Below the pieces are notes generated by a model that was not told the origin of the DNA, made no database searches, and worked only from the letters and a program-made list of their open reading frames with translations. Shown in pieces: positions 44,416 to 53,530 of a stretch of 64,000 bases of DNA. This stretch comes from Carposina sasakii (Eukaryota > Arthropoda > Insecta > Lepidoptera > Carposinidae). The stretch lies in contig CP053163.1 in assembly GCA_014607495.2 (NCBI GenBank), forward strand, positions 6,800,716-6,864,715, in the 5' to 3' direction. The position numbers and the translations under genes were made by a program. The number at the start of each line of letters is the position of its first letter. Within the stretch, counting starts at the first letter, position 1.

Positions 44416-45205
44416 GAATGAAAAACTTTACAAAAACAATTACATAAGTGAAAGTAATTACTAGTATTCTTATTTATAGATATCTACGGGTGTTGTTCTC
44501 TAACGAGCATGACGTGCCATAGCAGGGTAGAGATGTAAAATTTACCATGCGATTGAAGGAAATCGTGACACGTAGGTAGGTAAGAAAACTTGATATTCTA
44601 CATCAGAAAAATACTTCTAGTAGGTAGTATTAATCTATTTAGACATTATGTCCGCCTCTGCGACACATTTTCCTACAACCTTCCCGGCACAATTCAATCT
44701 ATAGATTTTCCTTCCAAATCTACGACGGGTAACATCTGTTATTATTTCTACGTAAACGTTGAGTAGAAAAATATTAGTCTTCGTTCGCGAACAAACAATA
44801 TTCGTCGTGGCTGTCACGTTCGTGTCGTGGGATAGTATTGGTAGAACAGAGAATATATTAGTTTGCGTTTGCGGATATTCCGACATTTTCGGAGCTTTAA
44901 AGGCTAAAGTGTGTATGAAAAGGATTGTGAGCAAAAACCAGAAAATTTCCGTAGAAAATTTCAAAATATATTTTTTTAAATAATGTAATTCGTTTAATAC
45001 GACCTTTGATAAGGGCTTAAAAAAAACAAAAACCAAAAGAACATTTGAACAGCAACCAAAAAGCCTATTTAATAATAGGCACAGGATCGATACATTTAGC
45101 GCAGAAAACAAGCATTGCGCATAATCAAATTAAAAATTTATTTCCTGGTAACTGTCGTTCAGCATTTCAGTATTAGCATGGCTGTCATTAATTGCCCTGT
45201 ATGCG
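44416..45205. repeat. Unassigned sequence ending in a family C fragment
   Basis: From about 45060 the words TAGGCACAGGATCGATACAT, CAAGCATTGCGCATAATCAA and CAGTATTAGCATGGCTGTCA match the right half of family C (30412 copy). A 158-codon minus frame (44635-45111) starts inside that repeat and has hydrophobic stretches in its first 75 residues but no recognised family. I regard it as fortuitous. Confidence 0.5.
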
Positions 45206-45404
45206 ATTAGGAGGAGTAACGATACCCCCAAAACACCATTTGATTGATTAAGTTTTTTGATTCAGCCATAAATATGAGGATTGGGCTTTAGAAAGTACCT
45301 ACTCAGGATTCGTCTAAGTTCGTCGCGAGTGGTCCTACCACCACTTTTGGGCACAAATACTATATTCTATTGGTAATTGCAAAAGTTTAATTTTATATTT
45401 CTAC

Positions 45405-45746
45405 TGTTACGATGTTAAGTTTTAATATAGCTTTCACTTAGCGTACATAAATAGCATTGGCAGACCCGGAAGAGGAAATATTACCAACGACGTGTTGACA
45501 AGAGGAAATGAGACCAGCGCGCCGGATATGACGTCACATATAAGAGATGTGCATAGGTAAAATACTTAAGGTACGATTCCACCAAAATAGTGTGCAGCAC
45601 ATTTGCTTACAAACATTTGTGAGCGAACATTTCTAGATTGTTCGCACACAATTTGTTATTGTTTTCTTGAGTTGTTGGGTATAACAACGTAAGGTGAGAT
45701 TCGCCAAGTTGCCAACACAACTAACGAAACCAATTCTCCCCAGAAG
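45405..45746 (+). repeat. Candidate LTR remnant upstream of the primer-site array
   Basis: The segment lies just before a perfect tRNA-Lys-type primer-binding site, as an LTR would. It contains TGACGTCA (45529-45536, a CRE-type octamer) closely followed by TATAAGAG (45539), an arrangement suited to an LTR promoter. Its second LTR and coding region are absent, and its limits are inferred. Confidence 0.4.
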
Positions 45747-46020
45747 TGGCGCCCAACGTGGGGCAAGATTTTCTAAGATATAACGTAAAAGTGGCGCTTT
45801 ACTGGGGCGATGTTCGTTAAAACACCTATCTAATCTAGCGTCCGCCTAACGGCACCCAACAACATAAGGTGAGATTCACCAACATAATTAACTAAACCAT
45901 TTCTCTCCAGAAGTGACGCCCAGCTTGGGGCAACATTTTCTAAGATACCCACTAACAACGTAGCTTGTTAAAAGTGGCGCCCAACGTGGGGCGAGGTTCG
46001 TTAAAACACCTATCTATGGA
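45747..46020 (+). repeat. Tandem array with repeated retroelement primer-binding sites
   Basis: TGGCGCCCAACGTGGGGC, the complement of the 3' end of insect tRNA-Lys(CTT), is perfect at 45747-45764 and 45975-45992. Degenerate versions are at 45792-45808 (TGGCGCTTTACTGGGGC) and 45914-45931 (TGACGCCCAGCTTGGGGC). Flanking phrases AAGGTGAGATTC, AAGATTTTCTAAGATA and GTTCGTTAAAACACCTATCT are also duplicated. The unit period is about 167-183 bp. It looks like a multiplied leader of an LTR element. No gag or pol follows. Confidence 0.7.
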
Positions 46021-46157
46021 GCAGGCACGAACCTCCGGTTAGTGCGTAATGCTATCGTCACACTGTCATATCTCATAGGTTTTGCTTGCAAGTCGTTAGC
46101 GTTATGGCTAACGTGGTGCAATATTTGCAAACACGTAGGACGTACATTATGCCATAG

Positions 46158-46577
46158 ATTCACTATGGGTGCGCCCACCACCGGGCCCTACACCCTCCAC
46201 TGACCCTCGGATCTGATAACTCATAATTGCGACAACAGGCACTTGCACTAACTACAATTACTATGAACCTCTAAAACCCAACACATTACTGTAATGTGTG
46301 TTGGGTTTTAGAGGTTCATAGTAATTAGTGGTTTACTAATTTACTAATTTCTATAATCCTGAGGATGCCACGGTTGTTGGCGAAACATATGTAGATTATT
46401 TATCTAGTTTTTGATTTCGGAATGGTGCAATGTATCGTCTTGCATGCTAGGTGCTCGGGTCTGGTTTCTCATGGCGATTGTAGTTAGTGCAAGTGCCTGT
46501 TGTCGCAATTATGAGTTATCAGATCCGAGGGTCAGTGGAGGGTGTAGGGCCCGGTGGTGGGCGCACCCATAGTGAAT
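46158..46577. mobile_element. Inverted-repeat element with perfect 100-bp arms
   Basis: 46158-46257 is the exact reverse complement of 46478-46577 (100 of 100 by eye), starting ATTCACTATGGGTGCGCCCA. Next to the left arm is a second hairpin, about 46256-46326, centred on ACATTACTGTAATGT. The interior holds GATGCCACGGTTGTTGGCGA and AACATATGTAGATT. One arm plus the interior matches, on the minus strand, 62160-62395 and in part 58620-58785. The identical arms imply recent formation or gene conversion. Confidence 0.8.
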
Positions 46578-46689
46578 GTTTGAACTTCCGAATTGTAACG
46601 CCTAATACAATTTCATTTATTATGCCATAGCTTGAAATAATATTTTATAATCTATGTTGTACGATAGGTAAGGGGCTATCTTATCTATA

Positions 46690-47580
46690 TCTATACTAAT
46701 AATATTATAAAGAGGTAAACTTTGATTGTTTGTTTGTTTGTTTGCAGCGAATAGGCTCCGAAACTACTGGACCGATTTCAAAAATTATTTCACCGTTAGA
46801 ATCCTTATTGGACCTGGATGAATATAAGCTATAAGAATTTCCCGATATTCCCACGGGAAGGCGATCAACGGGAATTCTATATTTTTTTACGAAAACCGCT
46901 TTACATATGAAGCTGAAATCGGGCATATATGTTCATTGGGGACAGCGAGGGAGGACTAAAAACGGATTTCCCGAAATTCCCACGGGAAGGGGACAAACGG
47001 GAATTCCAAATTTTTACGAAAACTGCTATTTGTATGAAGCTAAAATCGGATTAGGGACTACGAGGAAGCGCTAAGAACGGGTTTCCCGAAATTCCCACGG
47101 AAAGGTAACCAACGGGAATTAATTTTTTTTTTCGAAAACGACTACACATGTGAATCTGAAATTGGGCATATATGTTCATTAGGGGCCCCGAGGAAGCACT
47201 AGGAACGGATTTCCCGAAATTCCCACGGGAAGGGGACTAACGGGAATTCATTTTTTTACGACAACCGCGATACATATGAATTTGAAATCAGACCTGTGCG
47301 TTCATTAGGGACTGCGAGGGAGCACTAAGAACGGATTTCCCGAAATTCCCACGGGAAGGTGACTTACAGGAATTTCAAATTTTTACGAAAACCGCAAATT
47401 TTACAAAGCTGAAATCGGATTAGGGACTATGAGAAAGCTCTAAGAACGGATTTCCAGAAATTCCCACGGGAAGGGGACCAACGGGAGTTCCAAATTTTTA
47501 CGAAAACCGCTGTACCTACATATGAAGTTGTAGCTAATGTACTGATATGTACCGAAGCGAAGCGAGGGCGGGCCACTAGT
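46690..47580 (-). repeat. Interspersed module expanded by a six-copy minisatellite
   Basis: The ends (ATAATATTATAAAGAGGTAA on the left, CGAAGCGAGGGCGGGCCACT on the right, plus strand) are those of a CGCGGAC-type module on the minus strand. Inside, the phrase CCCACGGGAAG recurs at 46850, 46979, 47094 (variant), 47222, 47348 and 47463, within units starting GGATTTCCCGAAATTCC and ending CAACGGGAATTC. Spacings are 129, 115, 128, 126 and 115 bp. It is non-coding. Confidence 0.8.
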
Positions 47581-47832
47581 CTTAAATAAAGTTGTAAAAA
47601 TCATATTCAGCTGGAAATACATTTAAAGCCATTCCTCTGACATATACCTATACACATGAGCAAATTAGTGATAATTTTTATACGTACACACATACACCCA
47701 CACGGATATTATGTCACCAAAAATGGAGTAGCCAAAGCTGCAGCCACATTTAACATAGTGATAATTTAACTGCCTACTTAACTACTATTCTACTCCTATA
47801 CATATGTATAACAATGACTTACGTGAATTACC
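47581..47832. other. Unassigned sequence
   Basis: Short AT-rich spacer with nothing recognised. Confidence 0.4.
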
Positions 47833-48213
47833 TATACAGGATGTTTTTTTGTGGCCACCTTTAACGAAGGGTACGTATTCTATACATGAAATAAAGTAAG
47901 TTTATGCCAAAAAAAATGCAGGGATTTTTTTTTTTTTTTAATTAAATTTCTTGATCGTGCTAAATTTATAGTGTCTAGTGTTTATGTTAGTTTTTTTTAT
48001 AGACAGATATTAATTATTTTTCGTGAAAAAATCCTGCTACGCGCGTCTATATGCATTTATGCAGAAAAACGCAGTCTATTTACTCAACTTTGGACCTTAA
48101 TATTTTGGAAACCAGACACTTCCCAGGTATGCTTCCATGGAGAAAAATGATCGTGATGATGAGGAGATTACGTAGTTTTCGGGAACGTTGACGACCAAAA
48201 ATCACTCTGTATA
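47833..48213 (+). mobile_element. MITE family A, copy 4
   Basis: Starts TATACAGGATGTTTTTTTGT and ends CCAAAAATCACTCTGTATA. The landmarks TTAACGAAGGGTACGTATTC, GCAGAAAAACGCAGTCTATT and GGAACGTTGACGACC are present, with a long poly-T expansion near 47927-47940. Confidence 0.8.
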
Positions 48214-49128
48214 GGCTATAGTATGTACGCATATTACTGTTGAAACAGACATCTCTAGTACACTCCGAATAGTAATTAATGGATGCGTTGAACTAATTTT
48301 ACTTGTCCCGGCTATGAAACATATTCAAAGTGGCTTTGTAGTACATAATTAATGTACATAATATCTGTCTCTAGTCGTGCGACATACGCTCTTGGAACCA
48401 CAGGGTAACTATAATTTGGCACTGTCTGTAATCTATGCCCGTAATCGTGTGTAATTATAATAAATTGTTTGTTCATTAAATTACTCATATCTAACGCTCA
48501 TAAATAATATTGTCTGTGGTAACTTCTCCTGAAGCATACGTGACAGCAGTAGTAGGGTCGTTTTCCAACAGGTGAGTGTTCTTGAAGTTAAAATAATACA
48601 ATTAACTATATGAGAGAAAAGTATTATAACCATCATACATTGAACAGCTCCTCATTTTAACTGACCCGTGATTTCGACATACGAGTACTAAATAATATGG
48701 GCTAACTAGGTACCTACTAAGTGGTAGTGGTTGAGGCTTCCAGGAAGCTAAGCAAGTAATCTAGGTATAGATTGCCATTCCTATCTAACTTGGGAATGAC
48801 ATAAACTTTATATTACTTAATAATTTTTTTCTTGGACATAAGTCACTTTTTTAAGAGTTAAGTTAATTTTGAATTCACGATTAATAATAGAGGAGAAGTA
48901 CTCGTTCTCCCCTATCTTTGGTTATACTTACTCTATAATTTATTGAAAAATCCCTTTTCAATACGAGTAGATAGTATCTTAGCTTTTATCTAAAAAAACT
49001 TAAGTACATAGTAGATTGACTTTAGATTCCTGTATCTATGTAAAAAAAAAGACTACATAAAGAATATAGAAGGTAGAGACTTTGTATACATTTACTTACA
49101 ACTAAGGATATGGTTGATCGTTTCATCA
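48214..49128. other. Unassigned AT-rich sequence
   Basis: No gene or repeat is recognised. Confidence 0.4.
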
Positions 49129-49355
49129 TTAAAGGCTTGAGCACACCGGATGCGTGTGCGTGCACGTAAGCGTAGACGTATACGTACCTCCGAGTTGTAA
49201 TGTATGGAATTGTATAGGCACAGGCAGACCGGATGCATATGCATAGACATAAAGCATAGACGTCAAGCGGTGACAGTTCTATACATTTTACTCAGAGATA
49301 CGTGTACGTTTACGCTTACGTGCACGCATACGCATCCGGTGTGCTCGAACCTTAA
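49129..49355. mobile_element. TTAA-flanked inverted-repeat MITE (family F)
   Basis: A TTAA lies at each edge (49129-49132 and 49352-49355). The left arm has GAGCACACCGGATGCGTGTG, CGTGCACGTAAGCGTA; the right arm has TACGCTTACGTGCACGCAT-like sequence inverted and CATCCGGTGTGCTCGAACC. A second partial copy of the motif, AGACCGGATGCATATGCATA, lies in the centre. TTAA flanks suggest a piggyBac-type MITE. The 67-codon frame across it is fortuitous. Confidence 0.7.
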
Positions 49356-49396
49356 ACATTGTGCTGAGAGATTCAGCTTTGTTTACCGAGGTTTGG

Positions 49397-49565
49397 CTAG
49401 TGTATAGCTATCGGGATGAAAAAATAACGTTGCCAAAAGCGTTATGTAAAAGAGATGGTAAAATCCATCACCCGAGTTAAGTTACCCGATAGCTCAGTTG
49501 GTTAAAGCGATGCACGGAATTCGAGAGGTCGTGAGTTTAAATCTCACTCGGGTGAAAAAAAAAAT
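49397..49565 (+). repeat. SINE-like repeat with tRNA-like 3' end, copy 2
   Basis: Upstream part GCTAGTGTATAGCTATCGGG and GTTATGTAAAAGAGATGGTA; tRNA-like part CCCGATAGCTCAGTTGGTTA (A box) and GTGAGTTTAAATCTCAC (T-arm with B box), then TCGGGTGAAAAAAAAAA. A short acceptor-like pairing ACCCGA/TCGGGT is possible. The anticodon stem does not pair well, so this is a repeat rather than a tRNA gene. Confidence 0.6.
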
Positions 49566-50140
49566 ATTTTCTTATTAATATTTTATAATAAGTAAATGTG
49601 AAAGATTGTGTGAATGTTCGGATTTTTAAATGAATGTATTATATTTATTATTCACATAAAAAGTAAAAAACAGATTTTGATAAAACTTGCCAGATACATA
49701 GCATCAGAATTACATAGGCTTTGGGTAATTTACGGTATTGTACCTATATTGGGCGAGCGCCAGCTAAAGTACCTCCCGAAAAGAGCTATGTTGGTAAAGA
49801 TAGATAGAAATTATGATCACGTGATAACTATTGCGCGGTTTGATAAAAATTTATTATAGTTAATCAGCATACCTACATATAAGTAGGTTGTTGCTACTTT
49901 TCATCAGGGAAAAGATCCCTTTTTAGTCCCCACAGGCGTTACGCTCTACACTCTCGAGGAAGAATATCATAAATAATTCCCTTGACTTCCAACATTGACT
50001 TTTATTTCCGGGAAATGTACCGAAATCTTTTTGATTTTTGCCAGCCTAATTAAAGGCGTTCCCTTTTTAAGTTTACCCAGTGAGAATAATCAGGCTTCCG
50101 AGGCTCGAGCTAAGTGACAATTTTATAACATTAAAATCCG
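49566..50140. other. Unassigned sequence
   Basis: An 81-codon frame (49614-49859, plus) has no motif. Nothing else is recognised. Confidence 0.4.
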
Positions 50141-50225
50141 TACATGAACTGAATTTATTAGTACAGGCTCGTGACTGGGATCAAACCTACGACCCCGCTT
50201 AGAAAGCGCACATTTTAACCGCTTC
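50141..50225 (-). repeat. Truncated tRNA-derived SINE
   Basis: CTGAATTTATTAGTACAGGC, TCGTGACTGGGATCAAACCT and AGAAAGCGCACATTTTAACC correspond to the head and junction of the 11290-11428 SINE. Confidence 0.55.
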
Positions 50226-50489
50226 AAAAGTTGAAAATATTATTGGTTTAACCTAAAATTAAATCAGACTCATAGCGTGGAAAACGCACCCGACAAACAT
50301 CGTTCGAAAAGTGTAAATCTTTTATTACACTTGGCAAGACAAAGTTTCATGCTTCTTTTTTGTTCTGGAATATCAAGTCTGGAAGTCATATTTCTTTAGG
50401 TAAAAAAATATTGGAAGACGAAGACGAAATTTTATTTCCCATTTGTTAGTGCTTACTAATCCTAATATTATGTAGACTATACAAGACTA

Positions 50490-50720
50490 TTATAGCGGCT
50501 GCCTGCGACTTCGTCCGCGTGAACTTTATAACCTATTCATGTGTTAGATGCAATATACCTGGCAAGTTTCATCAAAATCCGGTCAGTAGTTACATATTAT
50601 CTCTATTTTATATACATCCATACTCACATTTTCGCATGTATTAGTAGGAGTAGAATGGACATTTTGACATTTAGTTTTTCTGAAGTCCACGCGGACGAAA
50701 TCTCGCGCATCATCAAGTAC
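50490..50720. repeat. Two CGCGGAC-type modules, head to head
   Basis: 50490-50652 (plus) reads GCGGCTGCCTGCGACTTCGT ... GTTTCATCAAAATCCGGTCA ... GCATGTATTAGTAGGAG. 50653-50720 (minus) contains GAAGTCCACGCGGACGAAAT. The 131-codon plus frame that crosses this region (50541-50936) is therefore not considered a gene. Confidence 0.6.
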
Positions 50721-51495
50721 CTACCTACCTACCTTTATAAAACTTCTTTTTACCAAAAAAATGTCCACCGCCGCTATGAAAACATTCCAAAAACTCTGAA
50801 AACAAAGTTGGTGAAGTTCGTAAATATAAAAAATGGGGTATCTCTATCTATATACCCGAAAATCATCAATGCGGGTGGCATCTTTAATTTGGACTTTGCC
50901 CCAGCAACGCCTGCTCGAGAATTATTAAAAGTGTAACGAGTTTTTTTCTGCCTGGCGTACTGCCGATGAAATTATAATTAGATAAGAAAACTCGGCCAAG
51001 TGAACATAAAAACACGCGATTTTCACGTTTCGTCGACGTTATGGATGGAGTTTTTATAAAGGCAGAGCAAGAAGAGGAAATAAGAACTAGGTACTTTGTG
51101 AAACTTTTGTGTAATATTTGTATGTGTGTATTTTAAAGAGTAAATGAATGTAAAAAGTCTAAATCAAAAAGTCTAAGTCATAAAGTATTGTTGTAAAGGT
51201 AAAATATAAAGGTAAAATAAATTGTAAAGGTAAAATAAATAAAGGTTAAATGTTTGCTTGACCCTGGAAAGTTAAATGGAAAGGAAAGAAAAAGTCAAAC
51301 GTAATTAAAAATTCTTTGAATAACTTTTACAAAAGTATCATTAACGGCAGAAGGTTGAAATGATTTTACAGCTGTTCTAATGAAAAGTAATTAATTAGGA
51401 AAAGTATCTTATCTCTTATGGAAATTTAAGATGAAGTGTTTTAGGTACCTACTACGAGTACTAAAAGCAGTGCCGGGATGTGCCCATGCCCACTT
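50721..51495. other. Unassigned sequence with a short AAAGGTAAAATA tandem
   Basis: Three to four copies of an AAAGGTAAAATAAAT-type unit lie at about 51195-51250. No gene is recognised. Confidence 0.45.
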
Positions 51496-51690
51496 CATAA
51501 CATCTAATACATAAAACTCTCGTGTCGCGGTGTTTGTTTTATCAAACTCCTCCGAAACGGCTTGACCGACTTTTATGAAATTTTTCACTTATATTCGGTA
51601 GGTCTGAGAATAGTTAGAAAACTATTTTTGTACCCCTTCCACGCCATAAGCAACATCCGCGCAATCGGAGCCGGGGCAACAGCTAATTAT
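51496..51690 (-). repeat. Interspersed module end (RTE/SINE-like)
   Basis: ACATAAAACTCTCGTGTCGC, GGTGTTTGTTTTATCAAACT and CCTCCGAAACGGCTTGACCG are the antisense of the AGAGCCGTTTCGGAG...CACGAGAATTTTA tail present at 57493-57785. The right side, GCGCAATCGGAGCCGGGGCA, belongs to the same element. Confidence 0.55.
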
Positions 51691-51968
51691 CTACAATTTT
51701 TTGGAAAATGATGACATGTAGATTACTGAGGCTATTCTTATCTCGACTGTACATACGGCAGCTGCAAGACTGGCTTTTACTCGTATGTATTTGAAATACT
51801 TGCAGACATCTATGAATTTGTTTCCGTAAACTTTGGAGTTTCCGTTATTCCTATTTCGAAATATGATTTTGTATCACACGCCTACGTCATAGAAAGAGCA
51901 CCCTTCCAAGTTTCATATCTCTGATCGGCCGTTTAGGCCTGTCCGCTGTGCGTCGATTCATAAGTCAT

Positions 51969-52115
51969 TATGGTCGATTCCGGCAGTCACACTTAAACCT
52001 AAACGTAAAATTAGTCCTACCTGTACTTTTCTCTCTCATCAATTTATGTAAAGAACGGAGAGAGATAGACCTCACTAAGATTAGGTTTAAGTGTGACTGC
52101 CGGAATCGATCCTAT
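51969..52115. mobile_element. Foldback MITE family D, copy 2
   Basis: TATGGTCGATTCCGGCAGTC at the left mirrors GACTGCCGGAATCGATCCTA at the right. It is nearly identical to the 34916 copy but lacks about 4 bp of the right arm. Confidence 0.75.
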
Positions 52116-52410
52116 TAACTACCTACAAAGCACAAAATACCTACCTATACGAGTATACATGTACGAGTGCAGAAGATTACAACCGTGTTCACGTTATGTT
52201 GGAATAGTTACATAAATCTGTCTGGTACGCACCTACTCTACGAAGCACTTAAAATACGTAGGTATACAATGTAGGTACCTAGTTACATTATAATAGGTTC
52301 GTTAAATTAAATGACTTCTCTTGGCGTATAATTACCACCTAGACTGCTATATTAACTGGTAAGTATTCGCTTGGGAAAGGCCTGAGCTTTCAGGTATTAA
52401 TACCAATAGG
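52116..52410. other. Unassigned sequence
   Basis: AT-rich spacer with nothing recognised. Confidence 0.4.
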
Positions 52411-52745
52411 GATGTTTACTATGGTTGAATTTTAATGACATTTTATGCTTATCAGAATAAATCATCAAAATCATATCTATCTGTAAAATTACAATTTGAT
52501 TAAGTGTCCAAATGAGGTAGTAATAAGCCTTCAAAGTTAAGTGGGCAAGTCCATTTTTCAAATGTAAAATTAATTGAAAGTTACAACATCACATCTCCAC
52601 CTGCATCATTTACAGCAACTTTTGCTTTGTGACCATATTTATAAACGCAATATTTAAAATAGCTGCAGAACAAAAGTTCTTTTACGCGCATACAAGTTAC
52701 TGAAAGAGTGACGTCATAATTGTGGTAGCCGTTTGTACGGAGCGT
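52411..52745 (+). repeat. Dispersed repeat, copy 2 (partner at 419-790)
   Basis: CTATGGTTGAATTTTAATGA, GCTTATCAGAATAAATCATC, GGCAAGTCCATTTTTCAAAT and CTTTTACGCGCATACAAGTT are all shared with the 0.4-0.8 kb copy. Here the CGCGCATACAAG block follows the CATTTACAGCAACTTT block, whereas in copy 1 it precedes it. Confidence 0.65.
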
Positions 52746-53049
52746 TTTTTGGCAAGTCTAAAATTATGATTTTGAAATCGTTATATCCCCGGAAAGTTAT
52801 CATCACGCTAGCGAAGTTTTTCTTTCGCAAATGTTTCTTTTATTTTATCCATCCGCCATCGATTTAATTAATCCGTTTCAACAGGAAATAAATTGCGGAT
52901 AATATTTTTCGGTTATTAGAGAGAAGTGTGGTGTAAATGAAGATTTAGTGATAAAAATTTATAAGGATGTGTTGAGGATCTAATAGAAGGATAAAATTCT
53001 TTATTGTACTACAATGTTTATACAGCATGTAGTGTAGGTACACAAGCCA

Positions 53050-53530
53050 TAGATACGGCAGTGTTTCCAAAATGGGGCGCCAGAACTTCACGATTGTAAA
53101 GGATATCCCGCTACTACGTTTAGCATAGCGGGTCAGATGAGATCAGTGACAAGTTGCTAGCTATCGCTGGAGAGAAGGCCCGAGTTCCTTGGTCAACTCT
53201 TACGACATATATGGAAGGAGATGCAGCTGATAGTATTCTAGTGAAGCTCGACATCAAGACAGTTTGTACAACGGCGAGTTTAATGCCTTCCATTCTATTG
53301 TCTACGGTCTGGGCGTACGGAGATGAATGTCGGTAGACAAACGAAGATAGTGTCCAACAAAAGAGTGAATGGAACAATTGAAAAGAAAGACCTAGTCAGA
53401 CATTCTCTGACCAAACTAGAGAAATTCTAGGTCAGGTCAAGAGAACCCGAAATCTAAGAACTGCATCTCTGCTTACCCCTACAGGAAGAGGCGTGATTTC
53501 TGAAGAAGACGTGATTATATTTAAAGGTAT
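53050..53530. repeat. Eroded dispersed repeat ending in a LINE-like tail
   Basis: TATCCCGCTACTACGTTTAG, AGTGACAAGTTGCTAGCTAT and GAGTTCCTTGGTCAACTCTT are shared with 41440-41525 and 29228-29310. The right end, TCTCTGCTTACCCCTACAGG and AAGAGGCGTGATTTCTG, resembles the tail at 4750-4858. Overlapping frames on both strands (53120-53377) are not genes. Confidence 0.45.

Noticed and set aside
44635..45111. 158-codon minus-strand frame with hydrophobic N-terminal segments
   Set aside because: It begins inside a family C repeat fragment and shows no family motif. The hydrophobicity is expected from T-rich codons.
46840..47480. CRISPR-like regularly spaced repeats
   Set aside because: The repeats are long units of a eukaryotic minisatellite with similar, not unique, spacers, and there are no cas genes.
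49482..49560. Possible tRNA gene
   Set aside because: The A and B boxes and T-arm are present, but the anticodon arm does not pair and the sequence is part of a two-copy repeat.
50541..50936. 131-codon plus-strand frame
   Set aside because: It starts inside one interspersed module and runs antisense through another, with no recognisable domain.
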